64,000 bases of DNA from Limnobacter alexandrii (lineage in GTDB: Bacteria > Pseudomonadota > Gammaproteobacteria > Burkholderiales > Burkholderiaceae_B). Numbering within the stretch: the stretch's first letter is position 1; each line of letters begins with the position of its first letter. Location: NCBI RefSeq assembly GCF_005871185.1, contig NZ_SWKN01000006.1, forward strand, positions 1,342,451 through 1,406,450, written 5' to 3'. Made by a program: the position numbers and the translations under genes. The notes under the pieces were generated by a model. The model worked only from the letters and a program-made list of their open reading frames with translations, was not told the DNA's origin and did not search any database. Below are positions 61,743 through 64,000 of the stretch, in pieces.

Positions 61743-62180
61743 ATGAAAACCGAGAATCCTTTAGCGCTAGACAACCAGCTTTGTTTCTCCCTCTACTCCA
61801 CCTCATTGGCGATTACCCAAGTCTACAAGCCACTGCTGCAACCTTTGGGTTTAACCTTTCCCCAGTATCTGGTCATGATGATTTTGTGGAAAGAAGACGG
61901 CGTCAGTTTGATCAATGTGGCTCGCCAATTGGGCCAGCAGCCCGGCGCGCTCACGCCTGTCATCAAACGTATGGCAGAGCAGGGACTGTTGACCCGCAAT
62001 CGCAGCGCAGACGATGAGCGACAGTTGCAAATCTACCTGACTGACGAAGGCAAGCGGATTCGCGACAAGGCGCTTGATGTCTATGCCTGTGTGGTTGAAC
62101 AATGCGGCATGAGTGTTCAGGAAATTCATCGTCTTAAATGCGAACTGGATGCCTTGCGGGAGCGTTTGCTCAAAGCCTGA
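61743..62180 (+). CDS. ohrR: OhrR, MarR-family organic-peroxide sensor
   Basis: 145 residues. NQLCFSLYSTSLAITQVYKPLL is the OhrR N-terminal helix with the peroxidatic Cys14 and partner Tyr residues (Tyr18, Tyr28). The winged helix (VSLINVARQLGQQPGALTPVIKRMAEQGLLTRNRSADDERQLQIYLT) follows. Extra Cys at 116, 121 and 133 suggest a two-Cys form that can make a disulfide on oxidation. It represses ohr until organic hydroperoxides oxidise it. The ohr gene lies 125 bases downstream in the same direction. Confidence 0.93.
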   Translation: MKTENPLALDNQLCFSLYSTSLAITQVYKPLLQPLGLTFPQYLVMMILWKEDGVSLINVARQLGQQPGALTPVIKRMAEQGLLTRNRSADDERQLQIYLTDEGKRIRDKALDVYACVVEQCGMSVQEIHRLKCELDALRERLLKA

Positions 62181-62198
62181 GTGCTTGATGTCGCTTGC

Positions 62199-62210
62199 TT
62201 ATTGCGATAA
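62199..62210 (+). promoter_or_regulatory. TTATT-GC-GATAA half-matching palindrome after ohrR
   Basis: Degenerate copy of the TTATC-NN-GATAA repeat, one mismatch in the left arm, 18 bases past the ohrR stop and 51 bases before the perfect copy. Two copies in the ohr promoter could give cooperative binding. Confidence 0.4.
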
Positions 62211-62249
62211 CCTTCTTGGAAGCGGATTTTTTGGAATAACAATTCTTTA

Positions 62250-62269
62250 ATAGTTATCGCGATAACTAT
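62250..62269 (+). promoter_or_regulatory. 20-bp perfect palindrome in the ohr promoter
   Basis: A perfect 20-bp palindrome, arms ATAGTTATCG and CGATAACTAT, whose core TTATC-GC-GATAA is shared with sites at 60677 and 62199. It sits 36 bases before the ohr start, a position for repression. OhrR is the obvious binder. Confidence 0.7.
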
Positions 62270-62304
62270 CTGTTTGTTCATTCACCCAATTACAGGAGAA
62301 ATTC

Positions 62305-62727
62305 ATGGAAGTTGTTTACTCTACCAAGGCCACATCCACGGGCGGTCGTGAAGGCGGTTCAGCCACAGACGATGGTCGTTTGAAAGTGCAATTGAGTACA
62401 CCCAAAGAGCTGGGCGGTGCAGGTGGCCCGGGCACCAACCCTGAGCAATTGTTCGCAGCCGGTTACTCAGCCTGCTTCATTGGTGCAATCAAGTTTGTGG
62501 CTGGTCAGGACAAAATCAAGTTGCCCTCTGAGCCCGAAATTACCGCAACTGTAGGCATTGGTGGCAACCCCAAAGGCGTCGGTTTTGCGATTACTGTGGA
62601 CATGAGCATCAAGCTGGAAGGCATGGACAAGGCCGCGGCCAATGCGCTGGTTGAAAAGGCCCACCAGGTGTGCCCCTACTCCAACGCAACCCGTAACAAT
62701 GTGGATGTAAAGTTGACCGTGGTGTAA
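62305..62727 (+). CDS. ohr: Organic hydroperoxide resistance protein Ohr
   Basis: 140 residues, the usual Ohr length. Catalytic Cys57 in AAGYSACFIGA and Cys123 in AHQVCPYSNATRNN are conserved, and Arg15 in GGREGG stabilises the thiolate in known members. Ohr reduces fatty-acid and other organic hydroperoxides with lipoylated proteins as electron donors, in the cytoplasm. AGGAG precedes the ATG. Preceded by ohrR and the perfect palindrome; followed by a terminator. Confidence 0.97.
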   Translation: MEVVYSTKATSTGGREGGSATDDGRLKVQLSTPKELGGAGGPGTNPEQLFAAGYSACFIGAIKFVAGQDKIKLPSEPEITATVGIGGNPKGVGFAITVDMSIKLEGMDKAAANALVEKAHQVCPYSNATRNNVDVKLTVV

Positions 62728-62754
62728 GCAAGCACAGCCACTGAACCGTTGACT

Positions 62755-62796
62755 AGCGGTGGGCTTTGGTGAAAGCCCGCCGCTTTTGTTTTTTTG
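62755..62796 (+). terminator. Terminator of ohr
   Basis: AGCGGTGGGCTTT-ggtg-AAAGCCCGCCGCT forms a 13-bp stem with one G-U pair, followed by TTTGTTTTTTT. A strong Rho-independent terminator after ohr. Confidence 0.9.
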
Positions 62797-62809
62797 CAGG
62801 GAATCATGA

Positions 62810-63799
62810 ATGCAGCACAACTATGCCAAACCCGCGTGGGTGAACAACGCCAAGGGCGAAGTACGATGCGCGGGGTTCGAACTGGAGTTTGCCGGACTTG
62901 ACCTTCAATCCGCAGCTGAAGCAGTGGCCAAAGCCTTCGAGGGCGAGGTCATTCAAGACACCCAGGCCGAGTGTCAGGTAAAACATCCCGAGTTTGGTCA
63001 TTTCAAAATTGAACTGGACTGGAGTTTTGCAAAGAACATGGCCCGCAAACGCCTTGAAGAACAAGGTGCCAACGAAGATGCCGTGCTGGCCTTGATGACG
63101 GACCTGGCTCGTCAAATTGTGCCTTTGGAGGTGGTTTGTCCGCCGGTTCCGGTCAACAGGCTTTCGGTGCTCGACGACATGGTGACAAATCTTCACGCTG
63201 CGGGGGCCCTGGGTACTTCCGATTCACTCATTTATGCGTTTGGTGTTCACATCAATGCCGAGTTGCCAGATCTGAAACCCGAGACCATCGTTCCCTATTT
63301 GCAAGCCTACTGCGTGTCTCAGCACTGGTTGATGAAGGCCCACAAAGTGGACACTTTGCGCCGTTTGACTCCCTACATTGACACCTATCCGAAACGGTAT
63401 GTGGAGCTGGTCATGGCTTATGGTGCCAATACACCCCTGGTGCAAATCATTGATGATTATCTGCTGCACAACCCCACACGAAATCGGGGCATGGATTTGT
63501 TGCCGCTGTTCAAGCAAATCGACGAAGCACGTGTGTCGGCCGCAGTCAGTGACGAGCGTGTGAATGCACGCCCGACCTTTCACTATCGATTGCCCAATTG
63601 TGAAATTGAAAACCCTGGCTGGAGCTTGACGAACAGCTGGAATATTTGGTGTGTGGTGGAACACCTGGCCGCTGACCCGGTCACACTGAAGTCCATGTGC
63701 GAGCAGTGGATGGACTACAACAAAAATTTAATCAATTTGAAGGAAGAGCCTTGGCACCAGGAACTGGCGCACATTCACGAAAACCTGTTGTCGGTGTAA
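62810..63799 (+). CDS. Amidoligase family protein
   Basis: 329 residues. GFELEFAG near residue 22 is the glutamate-rich opening of the amidoligase (ATP-grasp-like, PF12224-type) fold, with FKIELDWS following; RNRGMDLLPLFKQI and RPTFHYRLPNCEIENPGWSL are further family blocks. Amidoligases join carboxylates to amines using ATP. In many proteobacteria they sit beside a class I glutamine-amidotransferase-like gene, which is exactly what follows here, overlapping by 49 bases. Product unknown. Confidence 0.85.
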   Translation: MQHNYAKPAWVNNAKGEVRCAGFELEFAGLDLQSAAEAVAKAFEGEVIQDTQAECQVKHPEFGHFKIELDWSFAKNMARKRLEEQGANEDAVLALMTDLARQIVPLEVVCPPVPVNRLSVLDDMVTNLHAAGALGTSDSLIYAFGVHINAELPDLKPETIVPYLQAYCVSQHWLMKAHKVDTLRRLTPYIDTYPKRYVELVMAYGANTPLVQIIDDYLLHNPTRNRGMDLLPLFKQIDEARVSAAVSDERVNARPTFHYRLPNCEIENPGWSLTNSWNIWCVVEHLAADPVTLKSMCEQWMDYNKNLINLKEEPWHQELAHIHENLLSV

Positions 63800-64000
63800 C
63801 CGGCAATGCGAAGTGGTGGTCGCCCTCGTGGTTCAGCATTCGGCTGGCGGTGTGGTTGGCAGGAGGCCAGGCTCGACGCATCAGCGTGAAGCACAACTGG
63901 CCCATTTCGCAAATCGACGCCTTGATCGTGAGTGGCGGAGACGACATACACCCCTCCCTGTATGGCGAGGAGGAGGCGCCCAAAGCACACTATGATCCCG
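63751..64000 (+). CDS. Class I glutamine amidotransferase-like (gamma-glutamyl-GABA hydrolase/peptidase C26) protein, cut by the window end
   Basis: A third reading frame stays open from before 63751 to the end of the window. The translation KPVVGVTGNAKWWSPSW, then IDALIVSGGDDIHPSLYG, is the start of a peptidase C26/PuuD-like protein. I place the start at the TTG at 63751 because AAGGAAG lies 6 bases before it; no ATG is available upstream of the conserved PVVGVTG. It overlaps the amidoligase gene by 49 bases. The catalytic Cys would be beyond the window. Likely partner of the amidoligase in making or recycling a gamma-glutamyl-type compound. Confidence 0.75.
   Translation, partial: MAPGTGAHSRKPVVGVTGNAKWWSPSWFSIRLAVWLAGGQARRISVKHNWPISQIDALIVSGGDDIHPSLYGEEEAPKAHYDP

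Overview
The window is a gene-dense piece of a Gram-negative chromosome with moderate GC content. Signal peptides, lipoboxes, porins, three TonB-dependent receptors, Fur boxes and gene families common in Burkholderiales point to a betaproteobacterium; a Limnobacter-like organism is my best guess, an inference from family composition only. I see no rRNA, tRNA, CRISPR array, transposase, phage gene or IS end. No gene-free stretch exceeds 300 bases; the longest (12233-12513, 10108-10353, 4194-4429) carry regulatory repeats or hairpins.

Layout. 0.2-3.7 kb: an M19-like dipeptidase lipoprotein, a TM2 membrane protein, an SRPBCC protein and a small basic protein. 3.8-10.1 kb: an envelope module around an OmpR-type two-component pair (5646-7981), with a small secreted protein, a phosphate-selective-type porin, a secreted SnoaL-like protein, a DUF3034 protein and an exported truncated hemoglobin. 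Three promoters here carry 11-bp-phased TTCAT repeats, a likely regulon signature. 10.3-18.2 kb: a DUF1348 protein, a MocR regulator and, divergent from it, a complete Nit1C cluster (nitB-nitH), the set linked to cyanide or nitrile assimilation and nitrogen starvation. 18.2-28 kb: a thioesterase, a Fur-box TonB receptor, an operon of BCCT transporter, cNMP/CBS/DUF294 protein, DEDDh exonuclease and porin, then an enoyl-CoA-hydratase-family protein. 28-33 kb: katG, a LysR regulator divergent from ycaC and a pirin. 33.1-37.1 kb: a five-gene operon resembling the lva (4-hydroxyacid) pathway. 37.1-40.1 kb: an ECF42-type sigma factor with its DGPF/YciI, VOC and NTF2-like partners, next to a second Fur-box TonB receptor (40.2-42.3 kb) that shares a divergent promoter region with the sigma gene.

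42.3-60.7 kb is rich in secreted proteins and lipoproteins: a frameshifted MscS channel, a solute-binding-like protein, a DUF3089 lipoprotein overlapping a neutral ceramidase, a di-heme lipoprotein, a nitroreductase, a periplasmic catalase-like protein, an iron-dependent alcohol dehydrogenase, a third TonB receptor, a PHA-synthase-like hydrolase with a serine nucleophile, an LVIVD beta-propeller lipoprotein, a DUF305 protein, an exported intradiol dioxygenase, a ChaN lipoprotein and an exported HESGH protein. 60.7-62.7 kb is an organic-peroxide locus (Tat-exported dienelactone hydrolase, ohrR, ohr) tied together by TTATC/GATAA palindromes. The window ends in an amidoligase gene overlapped by the start of a glutamine-amidotransferase-like gene.

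How the parts may work together (inference): iron uptake is controlled by Fur at two receptors and possibly the ECF42 sigma gene; peroxide defence involves katG, the catalase-like protein and ohrR/ohr; nitrogen salvage involves nitB-H with the MocR regulator as candidate controller; fatty-acid and hydroxyacid use involves the lva-like operon, acyl-CoA enzymes, ceramidase and hydrolases.
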